DNA of 64,000 bases from Sphagnum compactum (Eukaryota; Bryophyta; Sphagnopsida; Sphagnales). Position numbers and translations under genes: made by a program. The notes beneath the pieces were generated by a model. It searched no databases. It worked only from the letters and a program-made list of their open reading frames with translations, and had not been told where the DNA came from. The stretch's first letter is position 1. Every line of letters starts with the position of its first letter. The stretch covers positions 13,072,213-13,136,212 of the forward strand of contig OZ234493.1 in NCBI GenBank assembly GCA_965153455.1. The letters are read 5' to 3'. This document shows positions 1-11,588 of the stretch, in pieces.

Positions 1-3000
1 CAAACTCCCCAATAACATTCACAGTGTCACCTGGCCTCACTGATGTATGGAGCCTGCATGCAAAACACAACAAAGAAAAAAAGAGCAGCACCCAGCACCC
101 ACTTCAACTTTCTTCCACTTTTTTTCCCCCCCACTTTTCTACTACATAGCCATCTAGCCATCCTTGTGTGCAGATGCTCTTTGGAGCAATGCAGCACTGA
201 CTCTGCAGAAACCTTTCAAGGCAAACCAGGACTGACAAGCCTCCTTCAGCAGAGTTATAATTGAAAGTCTTTTCCCAGATATGATTGTTTTGGAGCATTG
301 GGTGGGTGGGTTTTATGCGATAGGTTTTTTTCCTCACCATTCATCCTGCATTATCAACATTCGCTCTGCTCCACTCTGCTCATTGAGCAATCGTAGAATC
401 TGCAAAACAGCGACCTTTCTTAGCAAAGTACTGGCAGAAAATGCTCGCACTCTCTCTCTCTCTCTCTCAAGCCCACAGACGTCCTGAGCTCTTGAGAGTG
501 CGGAAAAAAAAGAAAGACCTGATTGGGTATATGGGTAGAAGATCACCTTTTGCTCACTGTTCTGATACTTTGCATCAGCAACCTGTGCACAGGTACCACC
601 ACCACAGGTCCCCACTTTCAAATCCTCTGTAAGCCTCTCTGCATTCCCATCTCTACCCCTTCTCTAGGAAAAAAAAAGGCATTCCTTAGGACCTCTACTG
701 CTGGTCGGTGCAGTTTTTGTCTGAATCATGACATCAAGCTGAACATACAGGTAATCTTTTGTACCTCAAGAACAAGAAAATGTATGCTTGCTTCATCTCT
801 CGTTTTGGGCACTGGCTTATTATTGGCAACAGCAAATGCGCTGTTGCCATTTTCTAATAAACTCCACTCATGCTCGCTAAGAAGATCATCAACCTCCAAG
901 GCAGCAACCTGAGCTTGCACTGCATCTTCTTCCGGAGAGATCTGTTGTTTGTCTCCAGAGGATTTGAAAACAGTAATTGATTCTGCAGGATTGAGGAACT
1001 GTGGTCTCCGGGCATCAAGTGGTGGTGGCTGCTGGTGCTGCCTTCCCTTTTCATGGCATATGGAAGAATCCAAACCATGATTATCTAGCAACCTGACTTC
1101 CATGCCATGGTTTGCAGGTTGTGGTTTCTCATCCTCAGCAGGAAAGTTTAAAGTCTTTTGGATGGCAGTGCAATCTATCATTTCACACAATCGAAGTGAC
1201 CCTTTTGCTGCAAGGTTCTTTGCTTCTTTGGTAAAGTCTGGACTTATGACATTCAAACCATGTCCTGATGATGAACTCACAGCAGCACCTCCATCAGTCC
1301 AAGAGCGGACAGACTTGGTTGCAGCAGGAGGGGGATTTGCATCTCCTGCAGCAGCAGCTATTTTCTTCAGCTCACACTCTGTAGAAAGCCCATTGCTAAC
1401 TTTGCTGCCAAGTGTCCTTGCTTTCTTTGATTTCCTTCCTGAGGGTGGAGATCGTTTCGGCCTATCCTGTGTTGAGATTGCACTTTCCACACGATCCAAT
1501 AGCTCAAGTAGTGCCTGTACAGATCCACACACAGCCCATGATACACTTGGACACCATGGTCAACGCACATAGACTAGGTGAAAGCAGCAGATTTTTAAAC
1601 AGAGAGTCAGAGTCGCACACCTTACGGCGCTGTCCAGTATTCAGCTGCTTAGGGATCCCTCGCCTCATGCGACCATCTGAACTCTGATGCAAAAAACAAA
1701 GGAAAACCCCAACAGTCTCAGTCCAACAAAGAAGAGCTTTCATCTCTCAGTAAGAAGTGAGACATCAAAAGACAACAGGACCCCCACCTCTTGGGTAGGG
1801 TGTTGTTGTAAGATCATGAGCTGGAGGAGTGTCCATACCCAGGAATGGCGCCGTGAGGAAGATGCCAAGGCCTTGAAAGTGTTGCTTGGGACTCGTGTTG
1901 CTTTGGCAGGTGAGGAAACCTTGTTACGGACTGGCAGGACTGTTGAATTATTCTCAACATTCTCCTTGTTCCAATCCTTAGGTCTGGATTTCGCAAGTTT
2001 ATTCAGAGCTGCTGCTTCTGCCTTTTGCAATGGTGCATCCACTGAAGAAGAAGATGATGACAGCCATTGCTCTAGCTTCCCTGCCATGCCTGGGGATCTC
2101 TGACAACACCGGACATACGCTCAGTGAGATTTCTTTCCATATGTACCCACTTCTTCTCATGCGTCTAAAGGGATTGATTGGGTGAGGAAAAAGGCAACAC
2201 ACTGGTGAGCATATGACAAACAGAAAGGGAAAAAGGAAAAAACAAACAAACCATTTTTTTTGAGGGCGTGTGAGCTTGCTCAAATTCTTTGCTCAGGATT
2301 TTGTGTATGGCTCCTCCAGGGTGGTTGACATTGACAGAAATGGGGCACAGAAATGTCCCCTCATCTGAAGACAGCTGAGCAGAAGCAGAAGCAGCTTGCA
2401 GACGCTCTGCTGTTGGTGAAACTCGCCATTCAACCACATCATCAGCCCCATCATCCTGGCTTTGCTTCACCAACTGCACAAAACCAAGCCCGTCAAACAG
2501 CCTCATCATCATCATCAAGACATCAACAAGAGAATCATTCACTAGTGAAGATGTGGAGACAGTTACTTGAGACATACCATGCCAGGTGAAAGGCGCTTCC
2601 GCTTTGGGTGTGATTGATTTGACTGCTTCGATACTGAATCAGCGTTTAGGCTCTTGAGAGCAGAAGACCTTTCTTCCAGCTTTGTTGTCATTTGGGCTTT
2701 CTGTTGCCCACTACTACCTTGAATGTGCTGATGATCCTTGACCTTCAAGTTCCCATCTCTCTCACCTTCCAGTTCTTCCTTCCCTGATACAACAGAAGCT
2801 TGCAAAAATCAGTAATGCAGCTGAGAAGTGATTGATCCGTCCAGAAATGCTTTACACTTCCGTAATGCTCTGCACAAGAGGAATGCAACACAATGTCTAC
2901 TGATCAGAGTTACATTACCTTTGGGGCCTGATGGGCTACCGTGAGCTCCTTCTGGCTCATTGGCAGCTGGAATCAAAACAGAGCCAACTGCAGAAACTGA

Positions 3001-3687
3001 TGGGGTGACCTTGGGAGCTGAGATTGAAGTAGGAATGGGTGCAGAAATCTCTGCTGAAACCTTTGCAGATGGGATTGAAGAAGAAGGGACAAGTGCAGGA
3101 ATTGCTGGTGAAGAAACATTCTTGGCAGCTGGGATTGCAACAGAAGCAGCAGCTGCAGAAACTGCTGCTCCTGGCCCCTTTGCAGATGGAATTGAAGAAG
3201 GGACAAGTGCCGGCAGACCTGCTGGTGAAGAAGCAAGAGCCTTGGCAGCTGGGATTGCAATGGAAACAGGTGCAGAAACTGAAGCTGGCCCATTTGCAGA
3301 TGGAATTGCAGAAGGGAACCCAACTGCTGCAGGAGCGACTGGGGTGACCTTGGGAGCTACAGGATGCATGTTTGGTACCTGTGCAGCACCAGCAGCAGAA
3401 ATCGAAGAAAATGCAGCTGCAGAAACTGCTGGAGTGCGGAAATGTGCAGTTGGAATTGACCGAGGAACAGGTGCCAGCAGCAGCCCCTTTGTAGCAGCTG
3501 GAGTTGATAAAGGCCGAGCTGCAGCTGCAGGGGCAGTTTGGTACAGATGAGGAGCATCTGCACTTGCAAGCTGACGGGCAAAGAAATGGTGGATTCCATA
3601 TCCAGCTGGCTGAGTATTCAGCTGCTGCTGCTGCTGCTTCTTGTTTGGTGCAGCAGCAGATCCACCACCTCTCTTTGCTGGAGGCAT
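1..3687 (-). CDS. DNA2 (JHS1): DNA2/JHS1-like replication helicase-nuclease, N-terminal part (gene continues past left edge)
   Basis: Dna2 is a nuclear ATP-dependent helicase/nuclease that processes Okazaki flaps and resected ends. I read exons on the minus strand at 3687-2919, 2783-2578, 2473-2252, 2099-1788, 1514-765, 399-338 and 53-1 (partial); all junctions are GT-AG and in phase. Motifs typical of plant JHS1 appear in order: an MPPAKR start with GYGIHHFF; RLSPGM joined to LVKQSQDD and VEWRVSPTAERLQA; ALLELLDRVESAI; LLSEHEWSLLE; FLVLE joined to ILRLLNEQSGAERM; then DEW joined to SVRPGDTVNVIGEF. These precede the nuclease and helicase domains, which lie outside the window. A further small exon between 765 and 399 cannot be excluded. 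Exon 1 carries a long Ala/Pro/Ser repeat insert. Identity comes from remembered family motifs; sure about the gene, less about every splice site. Confidence 0.85.
2960..3360 (-). repeat. Imperfect coding tandem repeat in DNA2 exon 1
   Basis: The protein repeats the motif pair IPAAK and ALVPSSIPSAK, with Ala/Ser-rich spacers, about three times at roughly 35-40 residue spacing. The DNA shows matching repeats such as gcagctgggattgcaa and gcagatggaattgaagaa. It sits between the conserved N-terminal motif and the SPGM motif, and is probably a disordered, lineage-specific expansion. Confidence 0.75.
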
Positions 3688-3770
3688 GTCCTCCAGGCAG
3701 ACTCCTCCAACCCTGTCTATTTGCTACAACACTTGCAGCATAAATCCACCTCTCAATACTTCCCCAAACT

Positions 3771-3792
3771 CTAAACCCTAAACCCTAAACCC
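3771..3792. promoter_or_regulatory. Telo-box tract upstream of DNA2
   Basis: Three consecutive CTAAACC/CCTAAA units lie about 85 bases upstream of the DNA2 start codon. Interstitial telomere motifs (telo-boxes) are common in plant promoters and 5' UTRs of replication and translation genes. The function here is inferred. Confidence 0.5.
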
Positions 3793-4254
3793 AGCTCTCT
3801 TTCTTCCAGACCCATCTCTGAAACCTCTGGTGGTCTTTGATCCTGGAAGTAGTAGCAGAAGCCTTACAACAATCTGAGATGATTCCAGATGCAGCTTCTG
3901 CTGGAGAGCTGAATGTGCTTGATGATTGGGTGTCTGACCTAACAATCACATCCCTGAATGCCTCTCCAGCATTCTCCAGCACATTCTCTTTCACATCTGC
4001 ATCATGATCAAAGCTTGGAGAGACTCTCAAGAAGAACACCACCACCATCTATCTGAAACCATCCTGAGCATGTGAATTGTGGATCCAAAAAGCTCCACAA
4101 AACAACCCACCTGACGACAATTCGGCTTGAAATCATCAGATATGAATTCTCCTTTCGGGTGAATCCTTTTGGTACTCAGTCTCAACGCTTCCCATCTCCC
4201 ATCTCTCTGCTTCCTTCCTGCCCCTTGTGCTCCACACTGGATCATATCTTCAAA

Positions 4255-4501
4255 AATTCTTTGGGAGCTAGCTTGGAATCCTAGACCTAGAGCTCAAGGA
4301 GATTTCAGCTCTCCACACCCAATTCTGCAAATGGTTTTGTTCTCCCTCCCTCTCTCTCTCTCTCAAGCTCTTTGGGAGCTAGCTGGAACCCTAAACCTAG
4401 AGCTCAACCCAATGCTGCATCTCTGTCTCAATCTCTTTGGGAGCTAGCTGGATCCTAGACCTAGAGCTCAATGAGATTTCAGCTATCCAAAACCAATGCT
4501 G

Positions 4502-4505
<4 letters not shown>
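4255..4505. repeat. Three tandem modules upstream of DNA2
   Basis: A module starting tttgggagctagct and containing ccta(a/g)acctagagctcaa begins at 4260, 4371 and 4436. The copies are 65-110 bases apart because CT-rich spacers differ in length. The array ends in a long (CT)n tract at 4504-4554. Confidence 0.7.

Positions 4506-4554
<49 letters not shown>
4504..4554. repeat. (CT)n microsatellite
   Basis: About 25 uninterrupted CT dinucleotides. Similar shorter tracts occur at 447-469, 8408-8440 and 21788-21801, all near gene starts or in introns. Confidence 0.95.
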
Positions 4555-4556
<2 letters not shown>

Positions 4557-4559
4557 TCC

Positions 4560-5830
4560 TTCTGCAGCTCCGGATGGAAAGCCTCTAAACCTTCTTCATC
4601 AGCTTCCTCTCCGGAGCTGCTTTTACGTGAGACAACTTCAGCTTGCAAACCATGGGACCCATTTCAGCCTGGGCACAGCAGACCCACTTACGGGAATCAA
4701 GCAAGCAAGCTCCTCCGCCCAGATTCATGCAATGGCCAACACTCCTCCTATTCGTTCTTTCCGATTTGTGACTGAGTTGGAAATTGACCTCAGTCAGTCA
4801 TCCCATCATCCTCCTCCTCTCATCTCCTCTCCTCTTACTCACCTCTGCAGCAGCAAAAGGCGAATGCACAAAAACCAAAACAGAAACAACACAACACCCA
4901 TTCTTCTCACATTCTCTTTTTCCCATATCTTCCTTCGAGAGATTTTGTTCAAGCTTTTTCCTGATCCTCATCCTCACCCATCTCCTCATCCTCTTCCCAC
5001 TCTCTCTCTTGTCTCTCTGTGTGTCTCTGTTTCCCGCGAAGCGTTTGTCTTCCTGTTGGCGGGAGTTCGTACGACCGGAGGTTTGAGTCTTCTTCCAACG
5101 GACAATTGAGGGCTGAGTTCGGGTGTAGGATTTACACAGCGGACAAATAAGTTTTTAACCGCTGTGTAATTATGAATGCCAATGCGGAACTCTCGCTTCT
5201 TTTCAGTGTACATACAGTGCTCACACAAACTCTGGATTTTCTTTATGAATTTTGGAGCGTTTTTCCTTTTCCTTTTTTTTCGCCAACTCACTAAATTATG
5301 AGAGGAAAAAAATGGAAATTCACCAGATTTGGGCAAATTTAGGTTGCAGCCAATTTTTTTCTCTTTTTTTTCAATTTAGTGATGTTGCTTAAAGGGCATT
5401 GCAAGGCAGAGCCGACCAATCGCTTTTGTCCATGTGTGCGTGCACAAGGCCACTGTTCTCCCAAAATCTTCAATTGTGTGGTACATCCACAATGTATTGC
5501 CAGTAGAAGTGGGATATCTCCGTATCTAGCTACTCTTTTCAACACAAGATTTGCACTATCACTTTCTTCTTTCTCACAAATATAAGTGATGAGCCAACAT
5601 GACCGACCACCCACTGACTGATTTCATCAGCTTGTGACTAACAGTGGGTGCAGAGAAGTATACAAGAAAATCTGCTGAGAATTGCAGGCAAAAATCGTTA
5701 TACAAAATCTCTACTCATTCAAATTTTATTTGTGGGACAAGGCTCTTTTCTTCACATGTGCCTCCTCTGTGCACCCATGGCACCAGTATGCTGAAGCATC
5801 CAACAGAGAAGTACACAAATTCTGCACTGG
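4560..5830. other. Intergenic between DNA2 and FKBP15 3' end
   Basis: I see no convincing gene here. Reading frames are short, low complexity and lack conserved motifs. At 5601-5660 there is a fragment of a dispersed repeat that also occurs near 17.85-18.05 kb and 61.44-61.58 kb. Confidence 0.5.
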
Positions 5831-5831
5831 T

Positions 5832-8344
5832 CTACAATTCACTGTCTGCAGATCCACTCTTACCAGTATTTCCATTGACAGCTATTAGCTCTGTTTCAAA
5901 AATCAGTGTCGCCCCACCTGCACCACCATGATGATGGAATTAAACCCGACTGTGTGATCAAAACAAAAAGAAATAGATGTGCCACAACACACACACAAGC
6001 ACTAAGCTCAACTATAGGGAGCTTTGATTTTCTAGAGCAAATCCAAAGACTTAAATGACTTTCTTGTATCACTGACAGACATAACCCAACTTCAAATTGT
6101 ATGCGCTGCCAGAATCTGGTGCATACTACTCATCCAAAGTAGAAAGGCATAAACCGGCGTTGGTTTGGTATATATAGCTTGCACCTGGTATCACCACTGG
6201 CTTTAACACTAGTGTAAAAGGACCCTACCAGGCTGGTATGACCTGAGGTACAGTACCAGACTGCTGGTAGGGACCTTGGGTAATACCAACCAGCCTTGTA
6301 CCAGCTTTATACCAGTTTCAATACCAGATATGTATACTTGCCTCATACCAGTCAAAAAATCAGTTTTGGACCCAATACCAAGACGTATGAAAGGTTTGAA
6401 AAGGACCCAGGACCAGGCTCGTATGAAAAAAAATTACACACCGTACCTACTACCAGGAGGACCTGTCTAATATGTTCAAAAGTCAGTACTTGAGCAACAC
6501 TAGTGTAAACAAGTTTTGAGAGGATATCTTTCATAAGAATAGAGAAATCTCCTTTCTCACGATGAAGAAAAAACAAGTTTGGAGAGGAATGGTTTTTTTG
6601 AAGAGGAACATTTAGTTTACCAGACTGTACCTGGAATCTTTGGAGGAGATCCACGATCACCGTAACCCAAGGATGATGGAATCTTCAACTTGCGCTTTTC
6701 ACCAACACACATACCTAACAGACCTTGGTCCCAACCTGCAGACAACATCATGAACAAAAACCCAAACAAACAAAAAAGAAAAGAGCATTCAGTAAGACTA
6801 AAAAACTCTCTTCAAAAAGAGTAAATTTTACATCTTTTAAAGAGAGAGGCAGAGACGGAGATGGAGCAACATATAAAATGTATAAGGCACAAAGGAGCAG
6901 ATCAATCTCAACACAGCCGACCTTTGATGACCGATCCTTGACCAAGAACAAACTCAAATGGGCTCCCTCTTGGATAGCTTGAGTCAAACTCGGTGCCGTC
7001 AACAAGTGATCCCTGCCACAACAACAAAAAAAGGTGGACACGATAAGAAAGCAAAAAGGATGTGAAACACTGACCCTTTTTGTTACTTGACCAGATCCAC
7101 ACTCAAAGTCAATAGCATTGTACTTCTTGCACAGCTTTCATCAAATAAGGGTTCCACCCATCTGTGAGTGATCCCTGCCCCCACAACTTCCTTCTTCTTC
7201 AACAACTGGGGGTGGTGATTCCAGAACTTTCTATACATGAAGTAAACTCTGAATTCATAAAATTATTATCTTTGATATGGAACAGGAGACATGGAGAAGG
7301 AGATGATGATGACACCTACCCGATAGTGCACCTTCACCTGGTCTCCTTTGTGTGCTTGCACATCGCATGTCTTTGGTTTGAACTGCATATACACAATGGC
7401 ATGCATTGTCAAATTCCTCTTTTTCATCAGCCTCAGGAGGTTTGATGTAACAGAGGTGATTTTACTATCTGAAGAAACAAAGCAAAATGCCATTGAATCT
7501 AAGACTATTGCAAACATGTCAAATTCCTTCTCTCATCAGACATAGAGGATTTGATGTAACAGAGGGGGCAGTACTAACTGAAGAAACAAAGCAAAATGCA
7601 CATTGAATCCTGAGACTAATGCAAGCATGTGAAATTCTTCCCTCATTCAGCCTTAGAGGTTTGATGTAACAGAGGGGCTAGGGTTTGATCCCCAACTCTA
7701 GATCCAATACTCACAGACAAAAGGAATCTAGACACAGTGGTGGCACACACACACCATTCAAGAAAACCCACCTTGATACCAATCTGGAGCTCTGTGACAT
7801 CCTTCTCCTCCTTCTTGGCCTCCACTACAGAATCAGAAACACCCAAGTCATCAACCAAAAATCTGAGTCTCTTCTTTCATTATTCCTGCCCTGGAAACTC
7901 AAAAAACAATAGTTGCTCGTGATCACATTATAGTACATACGTAGGCAAATAGACACATGTCCTCCAAACACTGCATCCTCCAAACCCTAAAGATTTGGCA
8001 CATCACCAGCAACTCCGTCACTCTTTCTCCATTTCACTCACCTAAAACTCTGGATCCTCCAAACCCTAAAAATTGCCCATCATCTTACAACCCATTTGGC
8101 TCTTTCGAAATCATCTCTCTCTTACACGCAAGCTTCAAAACCCTACCTGCAGAGAGTGTGGGTTTTTTGGTTGCTGCAGCACCAAACCAAAGCAAATAAA
8201 ATCAAAGCAAAAGTTGAGGGGTTGGGAGGGAGGAAAGAAACCAAAACAAAAAAAAGGAGAGAAGAGAAGAGCAGTTGAATGAATACCTGTGAGCAGCAGA
8301 AAACTCACAAGGAGCAACACAAATGCACCTGCACACCTACCCAT
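5832..8344 (-). CDS. FKBP15: FKBP15-type peptidyl-prolyl cis-trans isomerase, ER lumen
   Basis: This gene encodes a small secretory-pathway FKBP that isomerises prolyl bonds. Six exons, all in phase: 8344-8287, 7824-7772, 7382-7320, 7012-6922, 6735-6631 and 5917-5832, giving 151 residues, the usual FKBP15 length. Exon 1 gives a signal peptide ([18 protein letters not shown]) and exon 2 continues with [17 protein letters not shown], as in plant FKBP15. The FKBP fold follows: [65 protein letters not shown]. The exon 1/2 junction was chosen because other acceptors run into stops. The C-terminus ends SADSEL, resembling a weak KDEL-type ER signal. Introns 2 and 5 carry repeats listed separately. 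Confidence 0.92.
6150..6480. repeat. taccag-rich segment in FKBP15 intron 5
   Basis: The motif taccag, or its complement ctggta, recurs more than ten times. A 14-base direct repeat, aacactagtgtaaa, lies at 6205-6218 and 6496-6509 on either side of most of it. This could be a target-site duplication around a roughly 280-base insertion, but similar motifs extend a little to the left of 6205. Confidence 0.5.
7407..7682. repeat. Minisatellite in FKBP15 intron 2
   Basis: Three copies of a unit of about 110 bases start at 7407, 7517 and 7629. Each contains gtcaaattcc (or a variant), gtttgatgtaacagagg and gaagaaacaaagcaaaatg. The array ends about 90 bases from exon 2. Confidence 0.85.
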
Positions 8345-8400
8345 CACTGCTCTTGGAACTTGATGAAACCCACCACTTCTGCACTTGTCTCTCACTTCCA

Positions 8401-8442
<42 letters not shown>

Positions 8443-11400
8443 CTCTTCCCCTCCCTCTTTCTCTCTCGCTCAACTCAAGAATCTTCCTGGAATCCTCAGA
8501 AACCCTAAAATCAGGGGGGGGGGAATGCAAAGTTGGGCGGGTATTTATTTTGTTGACAACCTTCAGTTCCGGTTCTCATACATCTCTTCAGGATCGGAGA
8601 ATTGCCCGGTACCTCTCGGGTGTTTGGGGGAGGAATTGGAGTGAAAGAATTGCCAGTTCTGGTTACTTCAAAACCCCCCCCCTTCAAAAGAATCACCAAG
8701 TTCCTTGAAAGAATGGGCAGTTTTAATGAGTGTTTAGTTAGGACCATGACAACCAAAACATAAAGTATCGTCACATTTTTTTCCTTTCTATATTTTGGTC
8801 TCTCATTGAGTTGAAGAAATCATGTTTGCTGATCTTGTAATGATGTTGTAAAATAGTAACTTCCACAATCCCGAAGGTACTTTCAAGCTTAGTAGAATAA
8901 CTTCCGTTGATTGAGTTATCAATCAACTTGTCCCTCCTCGCTATTCCTATCACTACAACGCTATCTCTTTCCAATGTCATTGTCAAAATGGTGCTTTGTC
9001 CTAAACCCTTCTCTTATATACTTTTAACCCCTAAGTGCATAAGCCAATTTTGTTCTCATTTTAATTCTATTCAAAAGGCTTAGTTAGAATCTATTCGAAT
9101 CTATTCATCCATGGGATTACAAAACCAATCTTTGGATTCAAAACTTAAAACATATAGAAGGCATCTTTGGTAGAAATTTCAGCCAAAAATCATGCAAGGG
9201 ATGATGAAATAGCACAACTAGATTGAGCTCATGCGTGGGGGATCAGGCAAGTGTGTTGCCCAAGTTTTGGATTTGAAGCTTTCACTAGACAAAGGACTTT
9301 TGACATGACACTCATACAATGCATCCTAATATGGCACACTCACAATGACCAAGTTAAGTAATCACTCCAAGAATTCAAAGTAAACAATGTGGTTCCTCAA
9401 GAAAGATTGAAACCTTGCAGTTTCCGGAATGTGAATGTGAAGAACTTTGAAAATTGGCAGAAACTTTAAGAGGGAAGCCAGGCTGATCACAATGTTGGAA
9501 ACTTGTTAGTGTCAGCTCATAAATGAGTTTCCAAAGTTACCCATGGTCCACCTGCAATCCCCACCACCCTTGTTAGTGTAGGCAAGTACGGTTCACCAAG
9601 TGAAAGGCCCAAATGCATGCACTTAGTTGATCAAAACTTCACTCAAATCCACGTGGCAATTCTCAATCAGCAAATCATTTGAAAACCAAAAAGGAAAAAA
9701 AAAATTTGAAACAAATTCTCATCATCCACACACCCATTTAAAACTGTCAAAAGATCCTTGTTCTGGCCTATCGGGCATTTAGGGGTTAAAGAAAAACATT
9801 TGTTGCATATGCAGAACATCCTCAAGGTGAGATCTATCAACTGAAAAAACGTCTCAAAATCAGAAACATTATGTACAAACAGGGCCAGAGTTAACCAGCA
9901 CCCACCATAAAAGGATGGATGGTAAGTGGTCAAGAAACAGTTTTCCCGTTGTTTTCCAGTTCCCCAGCTAACAAAGGTGGGTTCCAGTTCTCAACTATTA
10001 TATCAGGAGATTTTTCTATGATGACGATCACCTCCCCATGTAGTATCAGGATTGGCCAGGATGAGAACAGCACTCCACGAAGAAATCCTGTACGACAAGG
10101 ATTCTTCGAGGATGGTTAACTGCTCTTCTTATTGTCAGACAAGAGTACTGACATACTTTGAAGGCAAAAAGCTACATAACTGCTCTTCTTATTGTCAGAC
10201 AAGAGTACTTTGACATACAAAAAGCTTACATGTCAGCTGCACTTGTACGAGTGCACACATCTTTCTGTGCTCTTCACAAATCTCCATTCCTGTATGTCAC
10301 CAATCACCAGTCACCATGGTACTAAGTATCAGGGAATCCCCAGTAGTGACAGTACGGTCAAAAGATTTTGAGTAATGATTTTGAGTGACGCATCATGCAT
10401 GCTTGCTCCAGCCTGGTCCACCACATTCAGGCTCTGATCATCAAAATAGCCAATGGTTATCACCCACTCCTTGAGGAATCCTTCAGGACTCATCTTATGT
10501 GTCCCTTGACTTCTCCTGATTTGCTTGGGCCCCTAAAATCATCCAAGAAAGAAATTCAGCAAAGGAAAAAATGCTTATACCGTACTCGCTCCCCGCATTT
10601 TAAGATTATCTACCACACCTGTGGACGTGAAATGAACTGCATTGATCTTATGCCTAAAAAGTTTCTAGAACCCACATCCCACATCAACTTCAAACTTTAA
10701 CAGGTACCAACAGATAGCCTTTTCGCCAATCCGGAAGCAGAGTACCTAGCTGAGTGAAACAGGAATTGAAAGCATGCAGTTGCAACAAAAAAAAATGCAG
10801 GAATCTGGGTGTAGAAGGCATGCGCTCAGTTGAATGCAGTTCCCACCCCTAATATCCTCCAATCACCAATCCAATTGTCCAACAATGCACAACATTAAGA
10901 TTGCAATTTGCCCTTACCAATCAACTCTCCTTTCAAGAAGTCACATGCTCACTGCATTGCATGCTAGTTGGTAAGATGACTAATTTTCACAATTTGTGAT
11001 AATTCATGTGGGTTGCAACCACAGTCCAGAGAGCATCAAAGACCAAAAAAAGGCTGGGTCAGCTATCAGTGACAAGACCTTCAAGCTGATTTATGTCAAA
11101 GGCATTAAAGCACATTAAATCACCCTTGATTGCATTGAATAGGAGCCTATGTTACATCCCATCAAACAGCTAACCTATGGCTGCAGGATGCACCAGCGAC
11201 ACTGGAGAACAAGCTGTTATCCAGTGTCTGGGATATGCTGACCCTTTCCCCCTCCAAAGTATTACAAATGGTGATGATGATATATATTACAAGAATGAGC
11301 GCACTTGCCCTATCATACAGAAATACATTTCCATCATAGGCAGAGACCACTCTCAGCCTCTGCCCTGCAAGGCTGCTCCAGAAGAATTGCAATCTTCCAA

Positions 11401-11588
11401 GCTCTCCTATAGGGCCCCACCACTAGGCAAGGTGACCCCAGCAGAATATTCCTAACAGTTCCTGAGAATTACAACACAGTCACGATGATGAGGCCTCACT
11501 TGCAGCACATATATAGGCCACATTTCCCTACCCTACCTACATCTGTTTCACATACCCCAAATTTTCCAGTGTCTACAGACTGCCAACC
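8345..11588. other. Intergenic between FKBP15 and EIN3
   Basis: No gene is supported. The part next to 8345 is probably the FKBP15 promoter and 5' UTR (CT tract, GC-richer). The part just above 11160 may be EIN3 3' UTR. A 60-base-period direct repeat lies at 10118-10209. Confidence 0.5.
10118..10209. repeat. 60-base-period direct repeat
   Basis: The 32-base string starting aactgctcttcttattgtca occurs identically at 10118-10149 and 10178-10209, exactly 60 bases apart. The spacer carries a similar tgacatac/aaaaagct pattern, so this is a recent duplication. Confidence 0.9.

Noticed and set aside
1102-1572. 156-residue plus-strand frame.
   Set aside because: Antisense to the DNA2 exon at 1514-765, which has matching splice phases and family motifs.
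4471-5109. 212-residue plus-strand frame with Leu/Ser runs.
   Set aside because: Generated by the (CT)n microsatellite and C/T-rich DNA.
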